Below, piece by piece: positions 43,571 to 52,945 of a DNA stretch of 64,000 bases. Position numbers and translations under genes: made by a program. Each line of letters starts with the position of its first letter. The stretch's first letter is position 1. The notes beneath the pieces are model-generated. The model did no database searches. It saw nothing but the letters and a program-made list of their open reading frames with translations, and was not told the origin of the DNA. The stretch is from contig NZ_ACJM01000003.1 in the NCBI RefSeq assembly GCF_000174415.1, positions 1-64,000 on the forward strand, written 5' to 3'. This DNA is from Dethiobacter alkaliphilus AHT 1. Lineage in GTDB: Bacteria; Bacillota; Dethiobacteria; Dethiobacterales; Dethiobacteraceae.

Positions 43571-44529
43571 ATTGCTTCCCTCCAGCGCAGCATGTCCACA
43601 AACGCTTCCAGGCGGGTGACCACGCCGGCTTCACCGGTATGCTCATCAATAGTCAGCAACAGAACCGGGATTTTTTTGGCCCGTTTGTAGACACGTTCAA
43701 CCATTTCACAAACCAGAGAATCTGGTCCGCAGCCAAAGGAGGCCACCAGCACCATTCCCTGAATTTCACCCTGTTCGTGCAGGTGCAGAGCCGCACCCAT
43801 CAACTCTTTACCGAATGTCCAGAAAATATCTTTCTGCAGGCTGTGAGTGCCACGCTTAATTTCCTGGGGTCGCAGCATTTCCGAAGTAACAACGTCCACA
43901 CCCATTTCACGCAGCCGGGCCAGCAAATTCATACTGATATATGAGTCATTTAAGTTATAGGCGTGGCCCATTACTGCTACCCGCACATTGCCGCCGCCGG
44001 CAGGTTCCGTTCTCTTTTCCAGAATATCCCGCGGTGTGTAACCCTGACGCAGTTTTGCTTCGTATTGCTCCTGGGCTTTTTTAGCTGCAGCCAGAGCTTC
44101 TCTGGCCTTGGCCGCCGGCTGCCCGAAGCGGGAAGCCAGCTTAAGCAGGCCCTTATGCGTCTCCTGATACTTTTGGTGAACGTTAATTTCCACATCCAGC
44201 ATTTCCGGCAGGTTGTCAACGCAAAACCGGGCCATCTCCGGCAGCCCCAGGAATTTAGGGCAAAGATATTTTTTGCGCTCCACCGATACTATTCTGGGAG
44301 CAAAAATGCAGTCTACCTTTTTATCACGCAGATTGGCCAAATGACCGAGATAGAGCTTCACCGGCAAACATGCTTCGTCCACCGCATCGCGAACTCCCTG
44401 GTCCAAAATGGCCTTGGTAGTTTCATCCGACACAATCACTTCGGCACCCAACGCGCGAAAAAAAGCTTCCCAACCAGGATAATAATGGTAGTAAAGCAGG
44501 GCGCGGGGGATGCCCACTGTAACACTCAT
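43567..44529 (-). CDS. Acyl-CoA dehydratase activase-related protein (DUF2229 type)
   Basis: The 320-residue protein opens VTVGIPRALLYYHYYPGWEAFFRALG, has the cysteine segments DEACLPVKLYLGH, KYLCPKFLG and SFGCGPDSLVCEM, and ends LTIDEHTGEAGVVTRLEAF. These features match the DUF2229/COG3581-like group found beside CoA-dehydratase activases. GGAGGAAA precedes ATG 44529. It pairs with the gene at 42470, and together they may assemble an iron-sulfur cluster. The biochemical role is not established. Confidence 0.82.
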   Translation of the reverse strand: MSVTVGIPRALLYYHYYPGWEAFFRALGAEVIVSDETTKAILDQGVRDAVDEACLPVKLYLGHLANLRDKKVDCIFAPRIVSVERKKYLCPKFLGLPEMARFCVDNLPEMLDVEINVHQKYQETHKGLLKLASRFGQPAAKAREALAAAKKAQEQYEAKLRQGYTPRDILEKRTEPAGGGNVRVAVMGHAYNLNDSYISMNLLARLREMGVDVVTSEMLRPQEIKRGTHSLQKDIFWTFGKELMGAALHLHEQGEIQGMVLVASFGCGPDSLVCEMVERVYKRAKKIPVLLLTIDEHTGEAGVVTRLEAFVDMLRWREAI

Positions 44530-44576
44530 CTTTTTCCTCCAATCCGATTCCTTTTACATAATTCTTCATGCATTGC

Positions 44577-46109
44577 TTATTTCTTCTTTTTTCGACCTTT
44601 TTTTTCATTACCAATCTGTTTGCCGCTCTCTTCTGTGGTTATCCTGTCCTGATCCTGGGTCTTTAAAATACTGGGGCGCTTTTCATGGATGGGGACCGGG
44701 CGCCGCATAATAATACTCCACAATGCTTTCATGTTAAACGGCAGCAGCGGCCACAGATACGGCACGCCAAAGGATTTATTGGTTGCCAGGCGGATAAAGA
44801 TTATAACCAGGCCGCCAATAAAGCCGGGTAGTCTAAAGAGGCCCGTCACCACCAGCATAAACAGATGCACCAGGCGGTTTGATAAACTAAGCTCATAGCT
44901 GGGAGTGGAAAACATCCCCACCGCCGTCAGGCCGCCGTAAAGCAGCACCTCCGGCGTAAAAATCCCCACCTCAATGGCGATTTCCCCGATTAACAGGGCG
45001 GCAATCAGACCCATGGCGGTGGCCAGCGGATCCGGTGTATGCACTCCGGCCATGCGGATTAAGTCAATGCCCAAATGGACAAAAATAAACTGGATAAAAA
45101 GCGGCACGTTGCCCACTTCTTCCGGCCCGATAAAATCCAGCATTTCCGGCAAGAGCTCGGGATGCATGGATACCAGTAGATAAAGGGGCGCCAGAAACAT
45201 GGAAATAAAAATCCCCAGAAAACGAATCCAGCGCACATATACACCGGAAAGTATACTCTGTCGGTACTCTTCGGCGTGCTGGACATGGTGGAAAAAAGTA
45301 GCCGGAGCGATAATGGCTGCCGGTGAAGTATCCACCATCATAATTACATGCCCTTCATACAAATGCATGGCCGCCACATCAGGCCGTTCGGTGTAGCGCA
45401 CCAGCGGAAAAATGCTCCAGCGGCCTTCCACAATGAATTCCTCAATGGATTTTTCCGCCATGGGCAAGCCGTCAATATCAATGTTGTCCAATCTGGTTTT
45501 AACTTCTTCCACCAGTTCGGGATCAGCAATATCATTGATGTAGAGGATGGCCACATCAGTTTTGGAACGACGTCCCGCTTTAATGGCCTCCACCCTCAGT
45601 CCCGGGTCACGCACCCGGCGCCTGGTCAGGGCGATATTAAACATCAGCGTTTCCACAAAACCGTCACGGGAACCACGGGTCAGCCGCTCCGTGTCCGGCT
45701 CCTCCGGGCCACGAACGGGAAACTCCCGGACATCCATAATAATGGCTTCTTTTTCGCCATCCAAAAAAATTATCATCTGCCCAACCAACATCTGGTCCAT
45801 AAGCTCCGAGAGTTGGTCGCTGGTTTCAATCTCCAGATAGGGGATTTTTACCCGTGTTAACTTTGTAAAGGGATCGGGGAAAATATCTTCCCGATTCAAT
45901 TGGGTTAAATTCTGTAATATTAAAGTGACAACATCACCATTGGTAAAGCCGTCGATAAAAACAAGGGCGCCTTTTTTGCCGCCGATGGTCAGGCCCTTAA
46001 CCAAAACATCAATGGATATGCCGATACCCAGCTTTTCAGTAAAAAAATCCAGGTTTTCCTCCAGATGGGGACTAACAGTTTCCGGCGGGCCCACTGTCTT
46101 GCGTGCCAT
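44577..46109 (-). CDS. spoVAF: GerA-family spore germination protein, SpoVAF-like
   Basis: The 510-residue protein starts at ATG 46109 after CAGGTG; the frame to 46205 covers only terminator sequence. Residues to about 280 form the hydrophilic N-terminal domain; about 290-460 are hydrophobic with several membrane segments (FLGIFISMFLAPLYLL, MGLIAALLIGEIAIEVGIF, LPGFIGGLVIIFIRLA). The tail is Lys/Glu-rich. Position directly downstream of sigF matches SpoVAF of Bacillus, but no spoVAA-spoVAE genes follow. A GerA-type receptor subunit is the alternative. Confidence 0.87.
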   Translation of the reverse strand: MARKTVGPPETVSPHLEENLDFFTEKLGIGISIDVLVKGLTIGGKKGALVFIDGFTNGDVVTLILQNLTQLNREDIFPDPFTKLTRVKIPYLEIETSDQLSELMDQMLVGQMIIFLDGEKEAIIMDVREFPVRGPEEPDTERLTRGSRDGFVETLMFNIALTRRRVRDPGLRVEAIKAGRRSKTDVAILYINDIADPELVEEVKTRLDNIDIDGLPMAEKSIEEFIVEGRWSIFPLVRYTERPDVAAMHLYEGHVIMMVDTSPAAIIAPATFFHHVQHAEEYRQSILSGVYVRWIRFLGIFISMFLAPLYLLVSMHPELLPEMLDFIGPEEVGNVPLFIQFIFVHLGIDLIRMAGVHTPDPLATAMGLIAALLIGEIAIEVGIFTPEVLLYGGLTAVGMFSTPSYELSLSNRLVHLFMLVVTGLFRLPGFIGGLVIIFIRLATNKSFGVPYLWPLLPFNMKALWSIIMRRPVPIHEKRPSILKTQDQDRITTEESGKQIGNEKKGRKKKK

Positions 46110-46129
46110 TTTTTCACCTGCCTGTCTGA

Positions 46130-46152
46130 TAAAAACCCTCCATGCGGAGGGT
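46130..46152 (-). terminator. Terminator between sigF and spoVAF
   Basis: On the minus strand ACCCTC (46147-46152) and GAGGGT (46135-46140) pair around CGCATG, followed by five T. It lies between the sigF stop and spoVAF start, so read-through may be limited. Confidence 0.75.
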
Positions 46153-46250
46153 ATTGCGGTTATTTTTCCCCATCTGTAATAATAATATAACGACCTTGCA
46201 GGCAAGGCCGTTAATATTTAATAAAAATATCTGGAATTTGGGTAAAAAAA

Positions 46251-46910
46251 TTATTCCTCTCCGGCCAACTCCACTTTCAGACGGGCCAGGACTTTTTTCT
46301 CCAGCCGTGAGACATGCATCTGGGAAATGCCCAGGATTTCCGCCACTTCCTGCTGTGATTTATGACGGAAAAAACGATACAGCACAATGCGACGTTCCCT
46401 TTCCGGTAAATCGGTGAGCGCTTCGCGCAATGCCACCCGATCCACCACCTCATCAGTCTCGGCTTGGGTTACCGCCAACTCCGCAGTTTCTCCGGGAACC
46501 GCCGCATCCAGAGAAACCGGGCTGCGGACGGCATCCAAAGCCATTAACAACTCTTCACGCCCCAACCCGCTGGCCGCCGCCAGCTCGCCCAAAGTGGGCT
46601 GGCGTCCCAAAGCCTGTTCCAGTTCGTTTTGTACTCTTTTTATCCGGCCGGCCTGGGTTACAAGGGAGCGGCTGAACTTCATTGCACCCTGGCCGCGTAA
46701 ATACATTTTTATCTCCCCGGCAATCACCGGCACCGCATAGGTGGCAAAAGCATTTCCCCGGGCCGGGTCGAATTTTTTCAGAGCTTTTAACAAACCAATA
46801 CAACCCACCTGAAACAGGTCGTCGCTTTCGGCGTATTCGCCCTGATAGCGTTTGACCAGGCTATGAACCAGGGGCAGGTGTTTCTCAAAGGTTTCCGCCA
46901 TAACAATCAC
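46251..46910 (-). CDS. sigF: RNA polymerase sigma-F, forespore sigma factor
   Basis: Directs the first forespore-specific transcription after asymmetric division. The 219-residue protein has region 2 (LVKRYQGEYAESDDLFQVGCIGLLKALKKFDP and FATYAVPVIAGEIKMYLR) and region 4 helix-turn-helix (SQQEVAEILGISQMHVSRLEKKVL). The GTG at 46910 overlaps the spoIIAB stop as TAGTG; an ATG at 46901 is also possible. It is third in spoIIAA-spoIIAB-sigF, held inactive by SpoIIAB. Confidence 0.96.
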   Translation of the reverse strand: MIVMAETFEKHLPLVHSLVKRYQGEYAESDDLFQVGCIGLLKALKKFDPARGNAFATYAVPVIAGEIKMYLRGQGAMKFSRSLVTQAGRIKRVQNELEQALGRQPTLGELAAASGLGREELLMALDAVRSPVSLDAAVPGETAELAVTQAETDEVVDRVALREALTDLPERERRIVLYRFFRHKSQQEVAEILGISQMHVSRLEKKVLARLKVELAGEE

Positions 46911-47350
46911 TAATCATCAAGGCCCGGCTCTGCCTGGCCGAAGATTTTTACCATGGAAACAGTGGTTCCTTTATCCGTTTCCGACGTCACTGTAAACTCA
47001 TCCATAAAATTTTCCATGATGGTAAAACCCATGCCGGAGCGGTCCAGTTCAGGCTTGGAAGTAAAGAGAGGCTGTCTGGCCTGGTCTAAATCGGTGATAC
47101 CCACACCATGGTCTACCACCGTTACTTCCAGCCGCCTGCCCGCCAGTGATGCGGTAACATAAATGGTGCCGTCGCCGCCTTCATAACCGTGAATCACCGC
47201 ATTGGTAACCGCTTCGGAAACTGCAGTTTTAATGTCGGAAATTTCATCAATGGTGGGGTCGGCCTGAGCGGCAAAGGCGGCCACCGTAATCCGGGCAAAG
47301 GCTTCGTTTTGTGATTTACTGGGTATTTCCAGTTTCATATAATTATCCAT
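46910..47350 (-). CDS. spoIIAB: Anti-sigma-F factor / serine kinase SpoIIAB
   Basis: Binds and inhibits sigma-F and phosphorylates SpoIIAA. The 146-residue GHKL ATPase shows the N-box [12 protein letters not shown]1 VVDHGVGI and G2 [16 protein letters not shown] precedes ATG 47350. It is followed with an overlap by sigF and lies 11 bases after spoIIAA, the classical order. Confidence 0.96.
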   Translation of the reverse strand: MDNYMKLEIPSKSQNEAFARITVAAFAAQADPTIDEISDIKTAVSEAVTNAVIHGYEGGDGTIYVTASLAGRRLEVTVVDHGVGITDLDQARQPLFTSKPELDRSGMGFTIMENFMDEFTVTSETDKGTTVSMVKIFGQAEPGLDD

Positions 47351-47361
47351 CTGTTTCCCCC

Positions 47362-47697
47362 CTACACATTCTTCAGGGCTTCCGCTTCCGAAGCGAATAC
47401 AGGAATTCTGCTCTGCAGGCCTGCTAAATCAAATACACGGCTCACCCGGGGGCTCAGGGAGCAGGCCAGGACTTTGCCGCCCTTCTCCGAGATTAACTTA
47501 TAGCGGCCCAAAACCATGCCCAAACCGGAGCTGTCCATAAACTGCACCCCGGAAAAATTAAAAACCACATTTTTAATATGCTCAACGGCAAGCTTGCGAT
47601 CCAGGCGATCGCGAATGCCGTCCACCGCATGATGATCCAGCTCACCGGTCATCCGCACCACCAATGTATTGCCTGCCCGTTTCATTTTTATGTCCAC
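47362..47697 (-). CDS. spoIIAA: Anti-anti-sigma factor SpoIIAA
   Basis: Frees sigma-F by binding SpoIIAB when unphosphorylated. The 111-residue STAS protein carries the phosphorylated-serine motif [14 protein letters not shown] and the late [14 protein letters not shown] segment. Its start is GTG 47697, seven bases after AAGGGAGG; the frame to 47727 is an extension without a site. A sigma-H promoter stands 39 bases upstream. Confidence 0.95.
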   Translation of the reverse strand: MDIKMKRAGNTLVVRMTGELDHHAVDGIRDRLDRKLAVEHIKNVVFNFSGVQFMDSSGLGMVLGRYKLISEKGGKVLACSLSPRVSRVFDLAGLQSRIPVFASEAEALKNV

Positions 47698-47735
47698 ACA
47701 GGCGCCTCCCTTGTCGATTAATTCCACATTGCACT

Positions 47736-47760
47736 ATTCTACATGCAAAACCCAACTCCT
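47736..47760 (-). promoter_or_regulatory. Sigma-H-type promoter of the spoIIA operon
   Basis: On the minus strand AGGAGTT (47754-47760) and GAAT (47736-47739) are 14 bases apart, fitting the Bacillus sigma-H pattern AGGAWWT-N12-14-GAAT at seven to eight positions. Transcription would begin near 47728, just before spoIIAA. Sigma-H control of spoIIA is established in Bacillus subtilis. Confidence 0.65.
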
Positions 47761-47789
47761 GCATATCTTTCCATAAATTTGCGACAAGG

Positions 47790-47895
47790 GTGGGACAAGG
47801 GGACAGGTCAACTGTCCCACTTTCCCCGCGTTTACATCAATAAACATGAGACAAGGGGGACCCTCTGCGAGGACAGGCAGGTGATTTAGTCTCAC
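47790..47895. repeat. GGGACA/TGTCCC palindromic repeat cluster D
   Basis: Unit one (47790-47820) is identical to the unit at 60292-60322: it starts GTGGGACAAGG and ends AACTGTCCCAC. Unit two (47847-47894) has TGAGACAAGG and TAGTCTCA ends and contains CCTCTGCGAGGACAGG. It fills the space between dacF and the spoIIA promoter. Confidence 0.85.
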
Positions 47896-47911
47896 CACGG
47901 CAGTTTAAGGT

Positions 47912-47946
47912 AAAAAACAAGCGTGATGGCTGCTACCATCACGCTT
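47912..47946 (-). terminator. Terminator after dacF
   Basis: Arms AAGCGTGATGG (47919-47929) and CCATCACGCTT (47936-47946), six-base loop, then a T run on the minus strand. It separates dacF from spoIIAA, which in Bacillus share a transcript. Confidence 0.88.
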
Positions 47947-47959
47947 CTTGGAAGTTTAA

Positions 47960-49129
47960 TCAGAGTCCGAAGTTAACCCATTTGTGCATAAAGCGGCCAA
48001 AGAAGGTGAAGATGTTGGCCCGGGAAACCTCTTCTGCCGGCACCAGAGGCAGTCGGCCCACCTCGTTACCTTCCGGGGTTTTAACTATCAGAGAACCCAC
48101 CGCCTTGCCTTCCGGTACCGGGGCGGGCAGCCTGGTTGGCAATGATACTTCCAAATCCACCTCATCCTGCTGTGCTTTTTCCAAAAGCAGTGACAGGTCA
48201 TCGCCGGCTACAATATCCACCTCCGGAATAACTCCTTTGTCCACCATAACTGTGCCAAACACTTCCCCTTTTTGGGCAATGGGCACAGACTTATAGTTGG
48301 CAAAACCATAATCAAGCAGCGTTTTCGCTTCATCAAAAAGGGCAGGCCGGCCCGGCGCCCCCAGAATTACTGCCATAAAACGGGTATCACCGCGTTTGGC
48401 AGTGGCTGAAACACAGTTTCCCGCCTCAGAGGTAAAACCGGTTTTCAGGCCGTCACCACCATCGTAATAGCGGACAATACGGTTGGCATTGCTCAGATAA
48501 ACCCCTTCTTCTTTCTGGATCTTGCCTTTTAGGAACTCTTCATCCATCCAGATGGTAATCCATTCGTGAATTTTCGGGTAGCGCAGAAGCTCCCGGGACA
48601 TCAGGGCAATATCGTAAGCTGTGGTATAGTGATTTTCGTCATGCAGGCCGTGGGGGTTCATGAAATTGGTATTATTCATGCCCAGCTCCCGCGCCTTCTC
48701 ATTCATCTGGGTCACAAAGGCGTCGGCGGAACCGGCCAAAAACTCCGCCATGGCCCAGGAACCGTCATTGGCCGAGCCTACCCCAATACCAATCATTAAA
48801 TCTTCAAAAGTAATCCGGTCACCGGGAGAGAGGAAAATCTGTGAACCGCCGTGGGCAGCCGCCGCTTCACTGACGGGAACCAAGTCGTCGGGCTTAACCT
48901 TTCCTTCCTCCAGCGCTTCCATGGCCAGCAGCATGGTCATAATTTTTGTTACGCTGGCAGGATAGAGCTGTTCATGAATATTGTTTTCATATAAAACTTC
49001 TCCGCTGCCCACATCCATTAAGAGTTGTGCTTTAGAGCTAAACTCAAACTCCGGCGCAGCCGCAGCAGTTCCGGCACCCACCATTAGCAACAGGACAAGC
49101 AGCAAAAGCAAAACCCTGGGTTTTTCCAA
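47960..49129 (-). CDS. dacF: D-alanyl-D-alanine carboxypeptidase, DacF-like
   Basis: A forespore-type penicillin-binding protein. It starts at TTG 49129, nine bases after AAAGGAGGA, giving 389 residues with a signal peptide (LLLLLVLLLMVGAGTAAAA). The catalytic lysine is in PASVTKIM, the second motif is SANDG and the third LKTGFTSEAG. The C-terminus FFGRFMHKWVNFGL is amphipathic and probably membrane-binding. Position before spoIIAA matches dacF of Bacillus. The longer frame to 49180 has no ribosome site. Confidence 0.9.
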   Translation of the reverse strand: MEKPRVLLLLLVLLLMVGAGTAAAAPEFEFSSKAQLLMDVGSGEVLYENNIHEQLYPASVTKIMTMLLAMEALEEGKVKPDDLVPVSEAAAAHGGSQIFLSPGDRITFEDLMIGIGVGSANDGSWAMAEFLAGSADAFVTQMNEKARELGMNNTNFMNPHGLHDENHYTTAYDIALMSRELLRYPKIHEWITIWMDEEFLKGKIQKEEGVYLSNANRIVRYYDGGDGLKTGFTSEAGNCVSATAKRGDTRFMAVILGAPGRPALFDEAKTLLDYGFANYKSVPIAQKGEVFGTVMVDKGVIPEVDIVAGDDLSLLLEKAQQDEVDLEVSLPTRLPAPVPEGKAVGSLIVKTPEGNEVGRLPLVPAEEVSRANIFTFFGRFMHKWVNFGL

Positions 49130-49183
49130 GGAAATTCCTCCTTTAATAATAGTTATTACATCTTTTGTATTTTTCGGCATCAG

Positions 49184-49214
49184 AAAAAAAATATACCGCC
49201 CGTAGGCGGTATAT
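49184..49214 (-). terminator. Terminator after pdp
   Basis: Arms ATATACCGCC (49191-49200) and GGCGGTATAT (49205-49214) with a four-base loop, followed by T on the minus strand. Confidence 0.88.
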
Positions 49215-49230
49215 TAAAAATTAGTCGATT

Positions 49231-50538
49231 CTATTTGGCAACCCGCTCGATAATCAGAGATTGTGGTGCCGGCGGCTTTTCTGAGAAACTATAAGCATCA
49301 GAGAGCTTCTCCAGGGCGGCTTGCAGTTTGTCCCGGTGACTGCCTGACACTTCGGCCAGCACTTCGCCTGCCTGCACCTTTTCACCGCGTTTTTTATAGA
49401 GCCGGATTCCGGCCAGAAGATCGATGTCGTCACCTTTCTTTTCCCGGCCTGCGCCGGATAAAACGGCGGCATTTCCCACCGTGCGGGCATCCAGCCGCCC
49501 AATATAGCCGTTCTGCGGAGCAGTTAGAGTCAGCCGGTGGGGCGAGCTGCCCAGCAGGCTTAAATCATCGGCTACACCGGCATCTCCGCCCTGTGCTGTC
49601 ACAAACCGGCGAAACATTTCCAAAGCGCTGCCGTCGGAAAGAGATTCCTGGAGGCTCTTTTTGGCCTGATGACGGTCCTCCATAATACCGCTGCCGGCCA
49701 AAAGCTCCGCACCCAACTCCAGGGAAAGCTCCCTGAGGTCGGCGGGGCCATGACCCTGTAGCGTTTCAATGGCTTCCGCCACTTCCAGATGATTACCCAC
49801 AGCATGGCCCAGGGGCTGATCCATATCGGTGATTAGAGCCACCGTTTTGCGGCCCAGTACCGAACCGATGTCCACCATGGCCTCTGCCAGCTGCCGTGCC
49901 TCTTCGGCATCCTGCATAAAAGCGCCGCTGCCCGCCTTTACATCCAGCACAATGGTGCCGGCGCCGGCGGCTATCTTTTTGCTCATCACAGAAGAGGCAA
50001 TGAGGGGAATGCTGTCCACCGTGGCGGTAACGTCCCGCAGCGCGTAAAGCTGTCCATCGGCGGGCGTCATTTCCGGGGACTGCCCCATCACCGCCACTCC
50101 CAGTTCTTTGACTTGCGCCATAAACTCCCGGCGGCTCAAGTCGGTGCGAAATCCGGGTATACAGGCCAGCTTATCGATGGTGCCGCCGGTATGGCCCAAG
50201 CCGCGCCCCGACATTTTTGCCATGGTCATGCCTTTTGCCGCCACCAGCGGCAGTAAAACCAAAGTAGTCTTATCCCCCACACCGCCGGTAGAGTGCTTAT
50301 CTCCCACCGGGCGAAGAAACCCGCTAAAATCCAGTGTTTCTCCGGAGTTGACCAAAGCCTCTGTCAGCGCCGCCGTTTCTTTTGCATCCATTCCCTGAAA
50401 GTAGATGGCCATTAACAGCGCAGAAACCTGGTAATCGGCGATGCTGCCCTGCAGGTAGTGCCGGATAAAAAAGCTGATCTCCTCCGGCGATAATTTAGCC
50501 CCGTCCCGTTTGCGCAAAATTATATCTACTGCTCTCAC
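49231..50538 (-). CDS. pdp: Pyrimidine-nucleoside phosphorylase
   Basis: Splits thymidine, deoxyuridine and uridine with phosphate, yielding (deoxy)ribose-1-phosphate for DeoB. The 435-residue protein has the thymidine-phosphorylase signature [37 protein letters not shown] and VKAGSGAF. Its GTG start at 50538 overlaps the deoB stop by four bases (GTGA). A terminator follows. Confidence 0.95.
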   Translation of the reverse strand: MRAVDIILRKRDGAKLSPEEISFFIRHYLQGSIADYQVSALLMAIYFQGMDAKETAALTEALVNSGETLDFSGFLRPVGDKHSTGGVGDKTTLVLLPLVAAKGMTMAKMSGRGLGHTGGTIDKLACIPGFRTDLSRREFMAQVKELGVAVMGQSPEMTPADGQLYALRDVTATVDSIPLIASSVMSKKIAAGAGTIVLDVKAGSGAFMQDAEEARQLAEAMVDIGSVLGRKTVALITDMDQPLGHAVGNHLEVAEAIETLQGHGPADLRELSLELGAELLAGSGIMEDRHQAKKSLQESLSDGSALEMFRRFVTAQGGDAGVADDLSLLGSSPHRLTLTAPQNGYIGRLDARTVGNAAVLSGAGREKKGDDIDLLAGIRLYKKRGEKVQAGEVLAEVSGSHRDKLQAALEKLSDAYSFSEKPPAPQSLIIERVAK

Positions 50539-51716
50539 CGCGTCTTCAGCCCAATCTCAGCGCTGAAATCCGTTCCTGCCTCCAGCGGTTCCGCACCCAA
50601 AAGTGCCGCCACCGTAGCTCCCAGGTCGGCAAATGTGGCGCGAATACCCAAATTTTTGGGCTCCACCTGTTTACCGTAGGCCAACAGCGGCACATACTCC
50701 CGGGTGTGGTCGGTATGCGGGAATGTGGGGTCACAACCGTGATCCGCCACTATAAAGAGCACATCATCTGCCCTCATCCTGTCCAGCACATCACCCAGCT
50801 GAGAATCAAAGCGCTCCAGCGCCTGCGCATATCCGGTGGCATCGTTACGATGGCCAAACACCATGTCGAAATCAACCAGATTTATAAAAAGCAGGCCGGT
50901 TGCAAAGCGTTCCATGGCCTCCTGCAGCTTAGCCATGCCGTCATCATTATTTTTGGTATGCAAAGACGTGGTAATGCCCTGTCCGGCAAAGATATCAGGG
51001 ATTTTCCCGATACCCACCACTTCATGGCCCGCCGAAACCAGCTTGTCCAGCAAGGTAGGCTGGGGCGGTTTAACGGAGTAGTCTTTGCGGTTGGGCGTGC
51101 GCTGAAAGTCACCCGGTTTTCCAGTAAACGGACGGGCGATAACCCTTCCCACCGCATGCTCATCCCGCAAAAGATTACGGGCCGCAGCACACCATTTGTA
51201 CAACAACTCCACCGGCACCACATCTTCATGGGCGGCAATCTGAAAAACGCTGTCGGCGGAAGTATAAACAATGGGCCGCCCCGTTTCCATATGCTGCTCA
51301 CCCAGTGACTGGATTATTTCGGTACCCGAAGCTTTGATATTGCCAAGCACCTTTCGGCCGATGGCCGCTTCAAAGGGCTCAATAATTTCCGGCGGAAAAC
51401 CGGATTCATAAGTGGGAAAGGGGTTGTCCAGGATAATCCCGGTCATTTCCCAGTGACCGGTGGTGGTGTCTTTTCCTTGGGAGCGCTCTGCCATTTTGCC
51501 GTATGCTCCCGCCGGATCCGAAATGCAGGGCACTCCTTCCACGGCGGTTAGGCACCCCAGCCCAAAAGACTGCAGTCTGGGAACATTTAAGCCGCCGGTG
51601 GCCTTGGCAATATGGGCCAAGGTGTTGCTGCCGGCGTCACCATAAAATGAGGCGTCGGGAAGTTCCCCCACGCCTAAACTGTCAAGAACAATGCACAAAA
51701 CCCGTTTGATTGTCAC
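50535..51716 (-). CDS. deoB: Phosphopentomutase
   Basis: Converts (deoxy)ribose-1-phosphate to the 5-phosphate. The 393-residue alkaline-phosphatase-superfamily protein has [13 protein letters not shown], the [11 protein letters not shown] motif with the phosphorylated threonine region, [14 protein letters not shown] and [11 protein letters not shown]. Start is GTG 51716 after GGAGGA. It directly follows xerD and precedes pdp, forming a nucleoside-salvage pair. Confidence 0.95.
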   Translation of the reverse strand: MTIKRVLCIVLDSLGVGELPDASFYGDAGSNTLAHIAKATGGLNVPRLQSFGLGCLTAVEGVPCISDPAGAYGKMAERSQGKDTTTGHWEMTGIILDNPFPTYESGFPPEIIEPFEAAIGRKVLGNIKASGTEIIQSLGEQHMETGRPIVYTSADSVFQIAAHEDVVPVELLYKWCAAARNLLRDEHAVGRVIARPFTGKPGDFQRTPNRKDYSVKPPQPTLLDKLVSAGHEVVGIGKIPDIFAGQGITTSLHTKNNDDGMAKLQEAMERFATGLLFINLVDFDMVFGHRNDATGYAQALERFDSQLGDVLDRMRADDVLFIVADHGCDPTFPHTDHTREYVPLLAYGKQVEPKNLGIRATFADLGATVAALLGAEPLEAGTDFSAEIGLKTR

Positions 51717-51731
51717 GATAATCCTCCTAGG

Positions 51732-52619
51732 TTATGCCCGTGGATGGCTTTTTTCGTACACATCCCGTAATTTATGTTTTGTCACCTGTGTATAGATTTG
51801 GGTGGTGGAGATGTCGGCATGTCCCAGCATCTCCTGGACAGACCGTAGATCCGCACCGTTTTCCAACAGATGGGTGGCAAAGGAGTGGCGCATGGTATGG
51901 GGCGTTATCTCCTTTGTTATTCCGGCCCGGGTGGCATATTTTTTAAGTATTTTCCAAAAACCCTGCCGCGTCAGCCTGTTGCCGTGCTGGTTAACAAACA
52001 GGGAGGCTTCACCGGCCTGACGGACCAGTTTGGGGCGTCCTTCGTTTAAGTAACGGCCCACATTGCGGATGGCCACCGACCCCAGAGGGATAATTCTTTC
52101 TTTGGAGCCTTTGCCCAGGCAGCGAATAAAGCCGGCATCAAGATTCACATCGCCGATATCCAGGGACATTAGCTCAGAAACACGGATTCCGGTGGCATAA
52201 ATTACCTCCAGCATCGCTTTATCACGAATACCGGTCACCTGTGTCTGATCCGGCTGCTCCAGCAAAAGATCCATTTCCTGCGGGGTAAGTACCCGCGGCA
52301 GCTTTTTCTCCAGCTTGGGAGATTCCAGCTCGGCAGCGGGGTTTTCCACCAAGTGCCTTTCCTGAAACAGATAGTTATAAAAAGAGCGGATTGACGCCAT
52401 GTTGCGGGAGAGTGTGGACGTCGCCTTGCCCATGTTCTGCAGGCTGAGCAAATATCCCACAATATTGCTGCGGGATGTTTCCTCCAGGGAAGTGATGCCG
52501 TTTTGTTTCAGATATGTATAGTATGTACGTAAATCACGGTTATACGACTCCAGCGTGTTTTTTGCCAGACCCTTTTCTACAGATAAATAATGAATAAAAT
52601 CCCTTAACGTCCTGTCCAT
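51732..52619 (-). CDS. xerD: Tyrosine recombinase XerD
   Basis: Resolves chromosome dimers at dif with XerC. The 295-residue protein has an N-terminal SAM-like core-binding domain and the catalytic R-H-R-H-Y set: ATGIRVSEL (R), PHTMRHSFATHLL (H, R), GHADISTTQIY (H, Tyr). Linked to DUF4227, deoB and pdp, the same order as in Bacillus. Confidence 0.94.
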   Translation of the reverse strand: MDRTLRDFIHYLSVEKGLAKNTLESYNRDLRTYYTYLKQNGITSLEETSRSNIVGYLLSLQNMGKATSTLSRNMASIRSFYNYLFQERHLVENPAAELESPKLEKKLPRVLTPQEMDLLLEQPDQTQVTGIRDKAMLEVIYATGIRVSELMSLDIGDVNLDAGFIRCLGKGSKERIIPLGSVAIRNVGRYLNEGRPKLVRQAGEASLFVNQHGNRLTRQGFWKILKKYATRAGITKEITPHTMRHSFATHLLENGADLRSVQEMLGHADISTTQIYTQVTKHKLRDVYEKSHPRA

Positions 52620-52658
52620 TCATGCTCTCCTTTACTCTCTACCTTTCTTACTCAAAAA

Positions 52659-52901
52659 TCATAACCCGTTTTGGTAGAATTCATGTACATATTGTAAAAA
52701 TCGTGGAATAGTACGGCTTAACTGCCCGTTTTCCTCCGTTTCGGCAGAAACCTTCAGCGCTTCGCCCCGTGGTTTTTGATAATGCACCGCCTGCGGTTCG
52801 ATGACACGCAGTGCATAATAATGTATCAGGGGCAAAAGCAATAGCAGCAGGAGTATAACCACAGCGAGACGGTAAACTTTTTTCCCCAGCACTATTATCA
52901 T
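52659..52901 (-). CDS. DUF4227-like small membrane protein
   Basis: An 80-residue protein with an N-terminal segment IIVLGKKVYRLAVVILLLLLLLPLIHYYALRVIEP that is almost all hydrophobic, followed by a soluble tail ending RFLQYVHEFYQNGL. Its position just upstream of xerD matches YqzK (DUF4227) of Bacillus; function unknown. AGGAGGAGG lies eight bases before ATG 52901; that site forms part of a hairpin with CTCCCTCC at 52927-52938, which may also end the ald transcript. Confidence 0.75.
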   Translation of the reverse strand: MIIVLGKKVYRLAVVILLLLLLLPLIHYYALRVIEPQAVHYQKPRGEALKVSAETEENGQLSRTIPRFLQYVHEFYQNGL

Positions 52902-52945
52902 CGGCAAAACCTCCTCCTACTTAATGGTATGGAGGGAGTTTTTTT

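Noticed and set aside
46188-46214. AACGACCTTGC/GCAAGGCCGTT inverted repeat as a terminator of sigF
   Set aside because: The stem has a mismatch and no T run on the minus strand; the hairpin at 46130-46152 is the better candidate.
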